Part shown: positions 8,439 to 17,742 of the stretch, piece after piece
Position numbering within the stretch: the first letter of the stretch is position 1
Layout: each line of letters opens with the position of its first letter
Assembly (NCBI RefSeq): GCF_001612745.1
Contig: NZ_BDBA01000029.1
Location: forward strand, 1 to 64,000
Direction of reading: 5' to 3'
DNA length: 64,000 nucleotides
Source: Nocardia amamiensis NBRC 102102
GTDB taxonomy: Bacteria > Actinomycetota > Actinomycetes > Mycobacteriales > Mycobacteriaceae
The notes under the pieces: generated by a model
Database searches by the model: none
Seen by the model: the letters and a program-made list of their open reading frames with translations, nothing else
Told to the model about the DNA's origin: nothing
Position numbers and translations under genes: made by a program

Positions 8439-9764
8439 TCACCCCTCGGCAAGCCCCTCTCCGGCGCAAGCGTCCGGCGCGTCGATCTCTATACAGGGGA
8501 CCGGTGCGCGCGTCGGGCGATAGTTCGGTTCCACACCGCCCTGGCGGATCAGCCGGGTATACGCATCGACCGCGTCGGTCGGCCGGCGGTCCAACGCCGG
8601 ATCGGTCAGCACATCGACCGTGTAGAGCCCGAACCGCGGCGCGTAGGAACCCCACTCGTAGTTGTCGGTGAGGCTCCAATAGTTGTAGCCGATCACGTTC
8701 ATTCCGTCGGCCTTCGCGCGTTGTAACCAATACACCGTGTCCCGCAGGTGGTCCGCACGCGTATAGCCGTCCGGACGAACCTGCCCGTTCTCCGTCGGAA
8801 GACCGTTCTCCACCACATGCAACGGACGATCCGGAAACTGACGCGCGTAATGCCGCAAGGCGTAGTAGATACCCTCCGGATGCACCGGCAACTCCCACAT
8901 CGGGACCCCGCCCACCGCACCGCCCTGCGCCGACTCCCCGGTCTGCGGCAGGGGAGCGAAATAGTAGTCGACCCCGATGAAGTCCAGCTTCGCCGAGATC
9001 CGATCGACAATCGGCTGATTGACCTCAGTCTCCGCACCCGCGACGTAGCCGAGATTGCTGGTCACCATCGCATCCGGCCGATACCGATGGATGGCGTCGT
9101 AGATCTCGTTGTGCGCCTGCGCGATCCGATCGACCATCGCAGGCGCCTCCTCGACGCTGATCCCGCCCGTACGCAACTCGGTGCCGACATACGCGGCAGG
9201 CTCGTTGAACGTCACCCACAACGGACCCCGGGAGGAATACCGCTCTACCACCTTGCGCATATTCGCCAGCCAGTCCTCGACCATCCCCGGATTGCGCCAC
9301 CCGCCACGGTCCAACGCCCATCCCGGATACACCCAGTGATCCAAGGTCAGCATCGGCCGCATGCCCGCCGCCAGAATCCGTGCGATCACATTGTCGTAGA
9401 AGCCGAACGCCGCCTCGTCCCACGTGTCCGGCGTCGGCTGCAACCGCGCCCACTCGATGCCAACCCGGTAGACCCGCACACCCAGCCGCGCCGCCAGAGC
9501 GATATCGTTCATGTAGCGGCGGGTGAAGTCCACCGAGTCGCGGTACGGGTCGGCCGTCGCACCCGACGCGATGTAGCGCGACCAGTTGCTGTCCGGCGCA
9601 TGACCTTCCGATTGGAACCCCGACGACGCCACGCCCCACAAAAAGTCCCCCTCGAACGGCGCCACCTCCCGAGGCGGATGAGCAGCGGAAACGCCGGACA
9701 CCATGAGCATGGCCGCCGCGGTGGACAGCGCGGCCAACCCGCTCCGGGAACTGCGTGTACCCAT
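8439..9764 (-). CDS. Secreted glycoside hydrolase family 1 (beta-glycosidase-like)
   Basis: 441 residues with a signal peptide (GLAALSTAAAMLMVSGVSAA, likely cut after AHP or SAA). The catalytic domain opens with FLWGVASSGFQSEG. The acid/base glutamate is E188 in TFNEP and the nucleophile is E319 in HVVENG, both standard GH1 motifs. The substrate-ring segment NYWSLTDNYEWGSYAPRFGLY is also GH1-like (in two parts). It should hydrolyse beta-linked glycosides outside the cell; exact specificity is not readable. It is single, downstream of no sugar transporter, and in the same direction as prcB. Confidence 0.93.
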   Translation of the reverse strand: MGTRSSRSGLAALSTAAAMLMVSGVSAAHPPREVAPFEGDFLWGVASSGFQSEGHAPDSNWSRYIASGATADPYRDSVDFTRRYMNDIALAARLGVRVYRVGIEWARLQPTPDTWDEAAFGFYDNVIARILAAGMRPMLTLDHWVYPGWALDRGGWRNPGMVEDWLANMRKVVERYSSRGPLWVTFNEPAAYVGTELRTGGISVEEAPAMVDRIAQAHNEIYDAIHRYRPDAMVTSNLGYVAGAETEVNQPIVDRISAKLDFIGVDYYFAPLPQTGESAQGGAVGGVPMWELPVHPEGIYYALRHYARQFPDRPLHVVENGLPTENGQVRPDGYTRADHLRDTVYWLQRAKADGMNVIGYNYWSLTDNYEWGSYAPRFGLYTVDVLTDPALDRRPTDAVDAYTRLIRQGGVEPNYRPTRAPVPCIEIDAPDACAGEGLAEG

Positions 9765-10163
9765 CGCCGTAGGGTAACTGGATGGTTGCCGTGTTCTGAT
9801 GCAGCCTTCCGCGTGTCGCCGGTCGCGAAACCGACACGATTCGCCCTCGATACGGCCGCGCCAACTCCACGCAGCCCCGGGGACATCCGCCCAGCCCTCG
9901 GGCCTGCCGACTCAACGTTCCATCGCGAAGCGCAACCGCGCTTCCCGCCACCGGCCGACGCTCGTCGTATCCGACCCCGCCGCAATACTTCTCACCCGTC
10001 CAAGCGACGCCGCGGGCAGCTCCAGCACCGAGGCTGCCACGCGGGTTCTCATGAACGAAGCCGAACCCTCCTCTCCTGCGCGTCCTCGCGAAACGCCGCA
10101 CGCCATCACAGGAGCGCAGCAATTGACCGCGCACATCCGCCGCCGATCGACCAGACTTGCCGG
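9765..10163. other. Intergenic, nothing recognised
   Basis: About 400 bp between divergent genes (the GH1 start and the unknown gene at 10164). It must carry both promoters. I see no clear palindrome, RNA gene or small gene. Confidence 0.5.
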
Positions 10164-11255
10164 GTGACCAGATACGCATTCGATGCCGACCGCACCGCCC
10201 TCGTCGCCACCTGGGCGACCGGACGAGGTGACCTCGCCCAAGCGGTGGCCGCACTGCCCCCGCAGGTGAGCACCGACCAGGCCACCGATCTGGCCTCGAA
10301 CCTGACCACCCTGTCGCGGTTCCAGTGGCGCACCTACACCCATCCGGCCAGTGCCGCGGGCGACCCCGACGTCCCCAACAGCGAAGCGTGGCGGCGCGCC
10401 GAGGAACGAAGGAACTTCAAACAAGTCGAAGCCGCGCTGCGCAGCCCCAACCTGCCCACCGACGAAGGCCTCCTGGTCTCCTACAGCGGAGTCGTCGAAT
10501 CCGCCCACCGCATCGGACGCACCCTGCACGAGATCGGCGACGACGCCCTGCGCGACACCCTCCTCGCCGAAGTGCGCGCGGAACAGGCAGCCATCGAATC
10601 CGCCGAACGCGGCGACCTCTCCGGCCGGGCCCGCCAAGCCGTCGAACTGTCCCGCCCCGACGTGTCCCCGGCCCAAGTCCACGCCGCCGACGCACTTCTG
10701 CGCGCCGACCCGCTCGGCACCATCGAGCTGTTCACCGAACTCGACCCGGCCTCGGCTTCGGTCGCCGCCGCACACTGGCTCTACGCCGCGGCCGAAGTCG
10801 CCGGCGAGGCCGCGAACGTACCCACCACCGACGTCGTCGCCGAAGCAGACGATATCGAAGCGCTCCAAGTCGAAACCCCCACCCTCGTCCTCGAACGACT
10901 CGCCGCGGGCGACACCCCCACCGAGGTCGTCCTCGACCTGATCGCCGAAGCCATGGCCGTGCACGAAGGCCGCGTCCCGGCACCATGGAGCCTCGTCGCC
11001 CGGGTAGCCGAAATCGAAACGCAGGCACACCGATTCGGCGTCGACGCCGACACACGCGAGGCGATGCTCACCGGCTTCCGCATCAGCCGCCTCGACCCCG
11101 CGCGCCCCGCGCTCGACCTCCTGGAAGACCTCCTCGACGGCATCCGCGGCTGCCTGCTGCTCTACGCCGCGCACACCGACGGTGACGACCCCGAAGCCCG
11201 GTTCGCCGCCGACGTCCGTCTCGAAGCCGACGCCGACCCCGAAGATCTCCTCTAG
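10164..11255 (+). CDS. Hypothetical protein, mostly alpha-helical (363 aa)
   Basis: Begins with GTG (VTRYAFDADRTALVATWATG). There is no signal peptide or membrane segment. Composition is Ala/Glu/Asp-rich with long helical stretches (AEVRAEQAAIESAERGDLS and others) and an acidic C-terminus. I do not recognise a domain. The frame is open far upstream, but that extension is antisense to the GH1 gene and is not credible. The GTG choice is uncertain because no good Shine-Dalgarno sequence is visible. Convergent with the next gene. Confidence 0.75.
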   Translation: MTRYAFDADRTALVATWATGRGDLAQAVAALPPQVSTDQATDLASNLTTLSRFQWRTYTHPASAAGDPDVPNSEAWRRAEERRNFKQVEAALRSPNLPTDEGLLVSYSGVVESAHRIGRTLHEIGDDALRDTLLAEVRAEQAAIESAERGDLSGRARQAVELSRPDVSPAQVHAADALLRADPLGTIELFTELDPASASVAAAHWLYAAAEVAGEAANVPTTDVVAEADDIEALQVETPTLVLERLAAGDTPTEVVLDLIAEAMAVHEGRVPAPWSLVARVAEIETQAHRFGVDADTREAMLTGFRISRLDPARPALDLLEDLLDGIRGCLLLYAAHTDGDDPEARFAADVRLEADADPEDLL

Positions 11256-11261
11256 TTTGCT

Positions 11262-11291
11262 GAGCGGGGTATGTCACGCCATGCCCCGCTC
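11262..11291. terminator. Bidirectional hairpin terminator
   Basis: GAGCGGGGTATG and CATGCCCCGCTC pair over 12 bp with one G-T, loop TCACGC. It sits between convergent stops at 11255 and 11309. Confidence 0.7.
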
Positions 11292-11308
11292 CACCCGGCA
11301 CGCCGTCG

Positions 11309-12307
11309 CTACGGCACCTGCGACACGGCCACCGCCGACTCGGTGAGACTGCCCAGATACAGCACGCCGTCCTGCTCGACCACACCGGTCACCATCGAGT
11401 AAGCCGTTCCTTCGACTTGCAGATCGCGCACGACCCTGCCGTCGAAATCGACCGCCATCACCCACACCGTTCGCGCCGGCTTCGGCTGCACCCACTCCGG
11501 CAACGTCCACACGACCCGCCGCAGGATGCCCGGCAACGGAAGAAGGCGGTCCAACAAGGGGTTTCGTGGCGAAGGAAGCGTGATCCACACCAGGCCGTCG
11601 CTGCCGAGACCCATATTGTCCGGGAATCCGGGCAAGTTCTCGATCAACCGGTCCCGCGTTCCCGCCTTCGGGCCGGTCAGCCAGGACCGCGTCACCCGGT
11701 AGCCACCGGTCTCGGCGACCAGCACGCAGGAACGGTCGGGCGCGAGGACCACGCCGTTGGCGAACTGGAGGTCATCGATCAGCGTCTCCACCGAGCCCGA
11801 GGGATCGCGGCGGAACAGGCGGCCCGTGCCGGAGTGTTCCAGGATGTCGCCCATGTACTCGGCAAGGGAGTATCGGCTCGACGACGCCGAGAAGTAGATC
11901 GTGCCGTCGGTATCGCGGACGACGTTGCTGGCGAACCGGAGAGGCTCACCGTCGACCTCGTCGACCAGCACCGTGAGCGTTCCGTCGGGGTCCAACTCCA
12001 GCAGTCCGGCCTCGAAATCGCAGATCAGCACGCGACCATCGGGGTCGGCGTGCAGACCCAGCGGACGGCCTCCGGTGTTCACGAGCTCGCGAACGTCACC
12101 GGTCGCCGGATCGATGCTGAGGATCGCGCCGTCGTCGGTGCCCGCCACGATCCTGCCGTCGGGGGAGAGGACCACGTCCTCTGGGCCGGTTCCGGGCAGC
12201 TCGATCCTTCTGACCTCGGGAAGGGGTGGAACGCTGCGGGTTTGACGGGCGCGAGCCGGCGCGGGAGGGGGCGTCCAGCGCTGCGGCTGCATGGTCGAGG
12301 CGAGCAT
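11309..12307 (-). CDS. SMP-30/strictosidine-synthase-like beta-propeller protein
   Basis: 332 residues, no signal peptide. Repeated beta-propeller strands (EDVVLSPDGRIVAGTDDGAI, HADPDGRVLICDFEAGLLEL) lead into the strictosidine-synthase-like region (DTDGTIYFSASSSRY, LFRRDPSGSVETLIDDLQFANGV in parts, GFPDNMGLGSDGLVWITL). Members act as lactonases, esterases or related hydrolases; the bacterial substrates are mostly unknown. Monocistronic, with a candidate TetR-type operator about 150 bp upstream. Confidence 0.85.
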   Translation of the reverse strand: MLASTMQPQRWTPPPAPARARQTRSVPPLPEVRRIELPGTGPEDVVLSPDGRIVAGTDDGAILSIDPATGDVRELVNTGGRPLGLHADPDGRVLICDFEAGLLELDPDGTLTVLVDEVDGEPLRFASNVVRDTDGTIYFSASSSRYSLAEYMGDILEHSGTGRLFRRDPSGSVETLIDDLQFANGVVLAPDRSCVLVAETGGYRVTRSWLTGPKAGTRDRLIENLPGFPDNMGLGSDGLVWITLPSPRNPLLDRLLPLPGILRRVVWTLPEWVQPKPARTVWVMAVDFDGRVVRDLQVEGTAYSMVTGVVEQDGVLYLGSLTESAVAVSQVP

Positions 12308-12673
12308 GGGATCAGGCTAGCCGGGGGAGTGCGGAATTCCGCGAGGAAACGACGCCACCGGGGAGCGCGGTTCTGGTCGAGGCGAGCAGGCCGGAAGCGA
12401 AATGGGCCTTCGTTGATGATCGACGGCGCGGAGTGACAGATAAACATGCTCTTACGTAGATATTCGCATCTAACTATAGATCTATTCGGTCAAAGGCTCA
12501 GAACAGAAATTCACCACTTCCAATCAGCAAGGACTCCGGGGGTCTGAAATGTCGGGTTCCGTGGGCGGATCGCCCTCGGAGAACGCGTATGGGACCACGG
12601 CTGGTCCGCCTGCTAGCGGGATCGATTCGGCAAGGATCCGGTAGCGGCGGACATGGTGTTCCGATGCTGTACG
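12308..12673. other. Intergenic with AT-rich promoter-like patch
   Basis: 366 bp. An AT-rich island at about 12440-12490 carries three TAGAT/ATCTA half-sites. The remainder shows no gene. Confidence 0.5.
12457..12481. promoter_or_regulatory. Candidate TetR-type operator, tandem ATCTA/TAGAT half-sites
   Basis: TAGAT-N6-ATCTA (12457-12472) is followed by ATCTA-ACTA-TAGAT (12468-12481). The 14-mer at 12468 shares its outer bases (ATCTAA...TAGAT) with the operator at 529-542. This suggests the same or a related TetR, but is inference. Confidence 0.4.
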
Positions 12674-13390
12674 TCAGGGCTGGTGGGTGAGGGTGTACCA
12701 AAGGATGGCGAGCGTGCCGATCGTGAAAAGCGGTGAAACGATCCAGGTTTCGACCTTGTTGCCGGTTCGATCGATGATCGGGAAGCTGACGCGGATGTCG
12801 AAGGGCCAGAACAGGCGGCAACCCCGGTCGGTGAGGCAGTCGCCGAGCAAGTGGGCCAACGCGCCCAATCCCACCGCGAAGGGCAGCCAGACCGGCTTGT
12901 CGGCGATCCAGTGCTGCATCGCGAAGGTGCCTCCCGCGGCGAGAACCACGATCGGCCCCCACGACTTGACGCCGTTGCCGGACGGGCACAGGTGCAGCGC
13001 GCGCACGGCCAAGGCCAGCAGGAAGAAAACGAGGCTCAGGGTGAACCAACGGCCGAGCCAATGCTCGCCAGCCCAGGTCCCGAACGCGACGGCCGCGACG
13101 AACGCGAGGGAATGTGTTGCGCGGCGATGGCCGCCTGAGATCCACGAAATGAGCTGGCATGCGGTATGCGTAATCGGACCCAACGCGTGCGCGATTGTGC
13201 CGTCGGGATGGTCCGCATCCGGGAGCAGCGCGGCTCCCGCAGTGAGAAACACCCCTAGCAGCAGATCGACCGTCCCGAGATGCCCTGTCGCATCCTGCAG
13301 AGCCGGATAGGTCAGTACCGTCACCGGCAGCACCGCTGCCGCTGCCGACCAAGCCAGCGCGCCGCTGGTCGCATGTGAATGTCCGAGCAC
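12674..13390 (-). CDS. YdjM-like membrane-bound metal-dependent hydrolase
   Basis: 238 residues. Opens MLGHSHATSGALAWSAAAA and has the family's metal-ligand pattern: early His (GHSHATSG), LLPDADHPDG, then GGHRRATHSLAF and a later HLLGDCLTDRGC. Several hydrophobic helices place it in the membrane. This is the YdjM/DUF457 family; in enterobacteria ydjM is SOS-induced, but I see no SOS box here. Substrate unknown. Standalone, minus strand. Confidence 0.85.
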   Translation of the reverse strand: MLGHSHATSGALAWSAAAAVLPVTVLTYPALQDATGHLGTVDLLLGVFLTAGAALLPDADHPDGTIAHALGPITHTACQLISWISGGHRRATHSLAFVAAVAFGTWAGEHWLGRWFTLSLVFFLLALAVRALHLCPSGNGVKSWGPIVVLAAGGTFAMQHWIADKPVWLPFAVGLGALAHLLGDCLTDRGCRLFWPFDIRVSFPIIDRTGNKVETWIVSPLFTIGTLAILWYTLTHQP

Positions 13391-13696
13391 CGCTCGAACA
13401 TTAGTTCAGCTCCGGATCTGGACGCGAATAGCGTTGTCCGGTAGGGCAGATGGGCTCGATGAGGTGCTGAACCGAATCGTTGGGGCCGCAACTGCGCGCA
13501 TTTCGCCAGTGAACCGGTCGCTGGTTGTTTCCCAGACGTGGGGAATCGGGCCTTCTGTCCGCGCTTACGCTGCATCGCATAGCGCGACCTGATCGATTGC
13601 CTCGCCGTCGATCCGAGCTTGGCGACGGTGCGTGGCAACTGGCTGGTTTCGGCCAGGTCGGCTCGAGTAGCGGTAGGCCACGTGTAGGAGGTTGCG
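13391..13696. other. Intergenic, nothing recognised
   Basis: About 306 bp between divergent genes at 13390 and 13697. Only overlapping chance frames are seen. It ends in a strong GGAGG ribosome site for the next gene. Confidence 0.4.
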
Positions 13697-14731
13697 GTGG
13701 GTAGGGGTCGCGGAGTCCATCTGTGCGGCAGTGTGCCGTTGGCGGATGCGCGAACGGTTTTCTCGGAAGCGGCGCGGCGGATCGGGACCCGGTTGACGCG
13801 CATTCCGGACGGGGAAACCGGTGTGCGGGACAACTGGGTGGTCTGGCAGTTGCCCAAGATGCAAGCGCATCCGGACCTGGAAACCGTTCCGCCGCCGAGC
13901 CCGGAATACGGGCCCAGCGAACGAGTGCAACCCAAGCCGGGCGTGGATGCGGCATCAATCGACTTCGGTCCCTTGGGGTACGCAGAGGCCGCGCTCGAGT
14001 CCTGGCACGTGTTCCGGCAGCTGCGCGAGGACGGCACGATCCCGGAGGGCACCCGATTCCAGGTGTGCCTGCCGACACCGATCGCGGTGATCGGGGCCTT
14101 CGTCGCGGGACCGCAGGGGGAGTTGGAGCGCAGATACGAGGCGCAACTGCTCGCCGAACTCGCCATCATCCTGGATGGCATTCCGAACGATGAGCTTGCG
14201 GTGCAATGGGATACCGCGGTCGAGTTCGCGATTTTCGAGGGTGTGTTCCCGTCCTGGTTCGGAACCGATTATCCGACCCAGCTCGAGGAAGTGGGGCAGC
14301 GGCTCGTCCGGCTGGGTGCCGCGGTACCCGAGCCGGTCGAAGTCGGCTATCACCTCTGCTACGGCGACTTCGGCCACCGCCACTTCGCCGAACCCGTCGA
14401 CACCGGCCGGCTGGCCGCGGTAGCGGGACGCATCCTGGCCGGGCTGGACCGGCCCGTCCAGTGGATCCATCTGCCGGTTCCGCGCTCGCGTACCGATGCG
14501 GAATACTTCAAACCCCTTGCCGACCTTGCCCTTCCATTCGACACCGTCCTCTATCTCGGCCTGGTCCACGCTACCGACGGCCGAGCGGGGGCGTTGCAAC
14601 GCATCGAAGCCGCCCGCACAGCCGTAACCAACTTCGGCATCGCCACCGAGTGCGGCATGGGCCGCCGCCCAGCGGACCAGATTCCCGCGTTGTTCGACCT
14701 GCACGCCGAGCTGGCCGAAACACTGTCCTGA
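13697..14731 (+). CDS. MetE/UROD-superfamily-like protein
   Basis: 344 residues from GTG, with GGAGG five bases upstream. The fold resembles the cobalamin-independent methionine synthase catalytic barrel. Likely zinc ligands are in GYHLCYGD (His, Cys) and TECGMGRR (Glu, Cys), which mimic the His/Cys/Glu/Cys set of MetE. The usual MetE N-terminal half is absent. It may be a zinc-dependent methyltransferase or an inactive relative; the methyl acceptor is unknown. Monocistronic. Confidence 0.75.
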   Translation: MGRGRGVHLCGSVPLADARTVFSEAARRIGTRLTRIPDGETGVRDNWVVWQLPKMQAHPDLETVPPPSPEYGPSERVQPKPGVDAASIDFGPLGYAEAALESWHVFRQLREDGTIPEGTRFQVCLPTPIAVIGAFVAGPQGELERRYEAQLLAELAIILDGIPNDELAVQWDTAVEFAIFEGVFPSWFGTDYPTQLEEVGQRLVRLGAAVPEPVEVGYHLCYGDFGHRHFAEPVDTGRLAAVAGRILAGLDRPVQWIHLPVPRSRTDAEYFKPLADLALPFDTVLYLGLVHATDGRAGALQRIEAARTAVTNFGIATECGMGRRPADQIPALFDLHAELAETLS

Positions 14732-14896
14732 ACCGATGGTCTCGGTGCCGGACCATCATGTGGGGTTGGTCCGGTCGTCAGTTCCGGAGCGCCGCATTCG
14801 TCAAGTGACGATTTCGGGGCGGTACAGGACACCTCGAAAGCCCCTTTCCCGCATCGAATTCCTTCGCGCAACCGGACGGCTGAGCAGACAGAACAT

Positions 14897-16138
14897 TCAG
14901 TCGGGGAGGAGGGGGACGGACAGGCCCTCGCCGCGGTTGAGGAGGGCGGCGCGGGTGACGGCGCTGGAGCCGAAGCGGTTGCGCAGGTCGTCGAGGGTCG
15001 CGTCGAGGGTGTTGCGGGCGCGGGCCTCGAAGGGCAGGGTCAGCTGGACGGTGTCGGCGTCGTCCAGGTTGGTCAGCGCGAGGCCGATCAGCGTCAGTCC
15101 GCGCTCCTGGATCATCGGCATGGCCGCGGACAGGAGGGTGCGGGCCGCGTGCAGGATCGTCTCGGTGTGGTCGGTGGCCTCGGCGAGGGTGTGTGAGCGG
15201 GTGGCTCGGGTGAAATCGTCGAAACGCAAGCGCAGCACCACGGTTCGGCACACTCGGTCGGCGGCGCGCAGGCGCCTGCCCAGCCGATCGGCCAGGCCGT
15301 GCAGGTAGGCCTCGATCTCGTCGGGCGGACGGTGGCGGCGGCCGAGAGCGCGCTGGGCGCCGATCGACCGGCGGCGCCTGCCGGTCTCTACGCGGCGCGG
15401 GTCGCGTGCCCAGGACAGCGCGTAGAGGTGGCGGGCAGCGGCGGGCCCGAGGATCGCCCGCAGCGGGCTCTCGCCCAGCTCGGCCAGTTGACCGACCCGC
15501 GTGATGCCGTGCTCGTGCAGCGTGCGGGCGGTGACATCGCCGACGCCCCAGAGTCTTTCGACCGGCAGCGGGTGCAGGAAGTCCAGTTCGCCGTCCGGTG
15601 GTACCAGCCGCAATCCGTCGGGTTTCGCGACGGCGCTTGCCACCTTGGCGAGGAACTTCGTGCGAGCGATGCCCACCGAAATGGGCAAGCCGACGCGCTC
15701 GCGAACCTCGGCGCGCAGTTTTGTCGCGATGGTTACCGGCTCACCCGCGATCCGTCGCAGCCCGCCGACGTCGAGGAACGCCTCATCGATGGAGATGCCC
15801 TCCACAGCGGGAGTCGTGTCGCGGAATATCTCGAAGACCGCTTTGCTCGCCTCGGCGTAGGCGGACATGCGCGGCGGCACCACGATCGCCTGCGGACACA
15901 ACCGCCGCGCCTGACCGCCGTTCATCGGCGTGCGAACCCCGAAAGCCTTCGCCTCGTAGCTGGCCGCCAGCACCACACCGCCCCCGACGATCACCGGCCT
16001 GCCGCGCAATCTCGGGTCGTCGCGCTGCTCGACCGAGGCGTAGAACGAGTCGAGATCGGCATGCAGGATCGATGCCTCCGCACGCGCGAGGATCCGGGGC
16101 CTGCCGGATCGGGGGTCGCGCGTATCGGACACGAACAT
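14897..16138 (-). CDS. dinB: DNA polymerase IV (DinB, Y-family)
   Basis: 413 residues. The palm motifs are complete: HADLDSFYASVEQ (first acidic pair), YEAKAFGVRT, and SIDEAFLDV (catalytic Asp-Glu). The thumb helix-hairpin-helix (LWGVGDVTARTLHEHGI) and little finger follow. The far C-terminus ends LLPD, without an obvious canonical beta-clamp motif. It carries out translesion synthesis. The start ATG lies within a perfect SOS box, and there is no in-frame alternative before an upstream stop. Confidence 0.95.
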   Translation of the reverse strand: MFVSDTRDPRSGRPRILARAEASILHADLDSFYASVEQRDDPRLRGRPVIVGGGVVLAASYEAKAFGVRTPMNGGQARRLCPQAIVVPPRMSAYAEASKAVFEIFRDTTPAVEGISIDEAFLDVGGLRRIAGEPVTIATKLRAEVRERVGLPISVGIARTKFLAKVASAVAKPDGLRLVPPDGELDFLHPLPVERLWGVGDVTARTLHEHGITRVGQLAELGESPLRAILGPAAARHLYALSWARDPRRVETGRRRRSIGAQRALGRRHRPPDEIEAYLHGLADRLGRRLRAADRVCRTVVLRLRFDDFTRATRSHTLAEATDHTETILHAARTLLSAAMPMIQERGLTLIGLALTNLDDADTVQLTLPFEARARNTLDATLDDLRNRFGSSAVTRAALLNRGEGLSVPLLPD

Positions 16139-16145
16139 ATGTTCG
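16132..16145. promoter_or_regulatory. SOS (LexA) box overlapping the dinB start
   Basis: CGAACATATGTTCG is a perfect palindrome matching the actinobacterial/Bacillus-type LexA consensus GAAC-N4-GTTC. The dinB initiation codon is read from within it on the minus strand (16136-16138). Confidence 0.9.
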
Positions 16146-16317
16146 CATAGACATCTGACACGTCAAGATCCGCAGCCCTCGCTGGGGCGGCACGCCGCGT
16201 TGTCGCCATCGGCAAACACCTGCGACGCCGACGCCCTGATGGTCACAGCATGCGTGGACGAGGCGTTCGTATGGTGCAGATGTGGACCAGGCGCGCGCCG
16301 TCCGCGGCGCATGGATC

Positions 16318-16337
16318 TACTACTTACCTACGTAGTA
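16318..16337. promoter_or_regulatory. Candidate BlaI operator
   Basis: TACTAC-N8-GTAGTA lies 60 bp upstream of the BlaI-type gene. The half-sites resemble the TACTAC/GTAGTA arms reported for mycobacterial BlaI; spacing recalled from memory. Confidence 0.6.
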
Positions 16338-16397
16338 ATCGGCCTTGGCCGGTACCCTGTCCCCACGACAGGGCACAGCGCGGATGAGGGAGTCGGT

Positions 16398-16781
16398 ATG
16401 GTGCGAGGATTCGGGGACTTAGAGGCGGTGATCATGGACCGCATCTGGGATCAGGACGCAGAGGACACAACGGTGCGCGAGATCTTCGACGAACTGTCGG
16501 CTCAGCGGGACATCGCCTACACCACGGTCATGTCGACCATGGACAACCTCCATCGCAAGGGCTGGCTGGCGCGCGAGCGCGCGGGCAAGGCCTATCGCTA
16601 TTGGCCCACCCTCACCAGGGAGGAGCACAGCGCCCGGCTCATGCTGGAGGCGCTCGGCTCCGGCGGACGCTCGGACCTGGTGCTCAGTCATTTCGTCGAT
16701 CGGATCAGCGCCGAGGAGTCGGCCGGGTTGCGTGCCGCACTGCGCAGACTGGCGGCCCGCAAAACACCAGAAGTACCGTGA
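16398..16781 (+). CDS. blaI: BlaI/MecI/CopY family repressor
   Basis: 127 residues. The winged helix is typical (FGDLEAVIMDRIWDQDAEDT in part, then DIAYTTVMSTMDNLHRKGWLARE in parts and GKAYRYWPTLTREEHSARLM). BlaI repressors dimerise on TACTAC-type sites and are inactivated by a partner metalloprotease. The next gene, starting within its stop codon, encodes that partner class. The operator upstream suggests autoregulation. No beta-lactamase is adjacent. Confidence 0.93.
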   Translation: MVRGFGDLEAVIMDRIWDQDAEDTTVREIFDELSAQRDIAYTTVMSTMDNLHRKGWLARERAGKAYRYWPTLTREEHSARLMLEALGSGGRSDLVLSHFVDRISAEESAGLRAALRRLAARKTPEVP

Positions 16782-17725
16782 GCCTGGTCATTGCGCTGAT
16801 GCTGTACGGCAGCGCCGTGGCGACGCTCGGTCCGCCCGTGCTGCGCAGCCTGACCCATCGCGGCAACGCACCGCGCTTGGGCGTGCTCGCCTGGCTGGTC
16901 GCGATTTTCGGCGCGCTGTGCGCGTGGGGAATCGCGGCGATGCTGGTGACCGTCGAATTCGCCACCTACTGGGGACATCCGAAGGACGCGCTGCGTGCCT
17001 GCTTCGCGTTCCTGTGGACGCCGATGCACCTGCACGGCGCCGCGGCCACGCGGGCGGCCACCTTCGCGGCGGCGGCGCTGGTGGCAACCGGCACGGTCGC
17101 GCTGGTCGTGCGTGCGGCGCGGGTGGCGGTGCAGATGCGCAGGCGGACCAGTGTGCACGCGCGTGCGGTACGCCTCGTCGGCAGGCAGGTGCCGGGCATC
17201 GGCGCCGTCGTGCTGGATTCCCCTGAGCGCCAAGTGTATTGCGTGCCCGGTCCCGACACCATTGTGGTCACCACGGCCGCGCTCGATGCGTTGAGCGCGG
17301 ATCAGCTCGCCGCGGTTTTGGCCCATGAACGCGCGCATCTGTCCGGCAGGCACGCGGCGTTGACCGCGGTGCTGCGGGCGATCGCCACCACTCTGCCCGG
17401 CCTGCGGATCTTCACCGGCGGCGCAGCGGAGATCGCCCGGCTGCTGGAGATGTGCGCCGACGACAAAGCCGCCGACGAGCACGGCTCACTCTCGCTGCTG
17501 GGCGGGCTGCTGGCGATCGTCGGCATCGCCGAGCCCGCACCTTCGGGCGCGCTGGCCGCCGCGGGCACGGCGGTGCTGGCACGGGCCGAGCGACTGGCCG
17601 ACCCGGTCGGTGCGCTCCGGTGGGTCACGACGAGCACCGCGCTGGTCGGGGTGATCGCGCTGACGGTGACGGGGTCCGCGCTGACGGCGGCGGTCGTCGG
17701 CGGTTTCGGTGCGCTGTTGAGCTGA
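16778..17725 (+). CDS. M56/M48-type membrane metallopeptidase (BlaR1/BlaC-partner-like)
   Basis: 315 residues from a GTG that overlaps the blaI stop (GTGA). Hydrophobic helices at the N-terminus (LVIALMLYGSAVATLG, LAWLVAIFGALCAWGIAAM, FAAAALVATGTVALVV) flank a cytosolic loop. The zinc motif HERAH gives H183, E184 and H187; a third ligand probably lies in EMCADDKAAD. There is no penicillin-binding sensor domain, so it is the short actinobacterial form of BlaR1 partner. It is expected to cleave BlaI on a cell-wall stress signal; that role is inferred from pairing. Confidence 0.88.
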   Translation: MSLVIALMLYGSAVATLGPPVLRSLTHRGNAPRLGVLAWLVAIFGALCAWGIAAMLVTVEFATYWGHPKDALRACFAFLWTPMHLHGAAATRAATFAAAALVATGTVALVVRAARVAVQMRRRTSVHARAVRLVGRQVPGIGAVVLDSPERQVYCVPGPDTIVVTTAALDALSADQLAAVLAHERAHLSGRHAALTAVLRAIATTLPGLRIFTGGAAEIARLLEMCADDKAADEHGSLSLLGGLLAIVGIAEPAPSGALAAAGTAVLARAERLADPVGALRWVTTSTALVGVIALTVTGSALTAAVVGGFGALLS

Positions 17726-17742
17726 GTGGAAGAGGGACACGA

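Noticed and set aside
8748..11255. An 835-codon plus-strand open frame
   Set aside because: Its first half is antisense to the GH1 gene and has no protein-like composition; only the part from 10164 is accepted.
12498..13352. A 284-codon minus-strand frame overlapping the YdjM-like gene
   Set aside because: Composition is typical of an off-frame read, and the overlapping frame has clear metal-ligand motifs.
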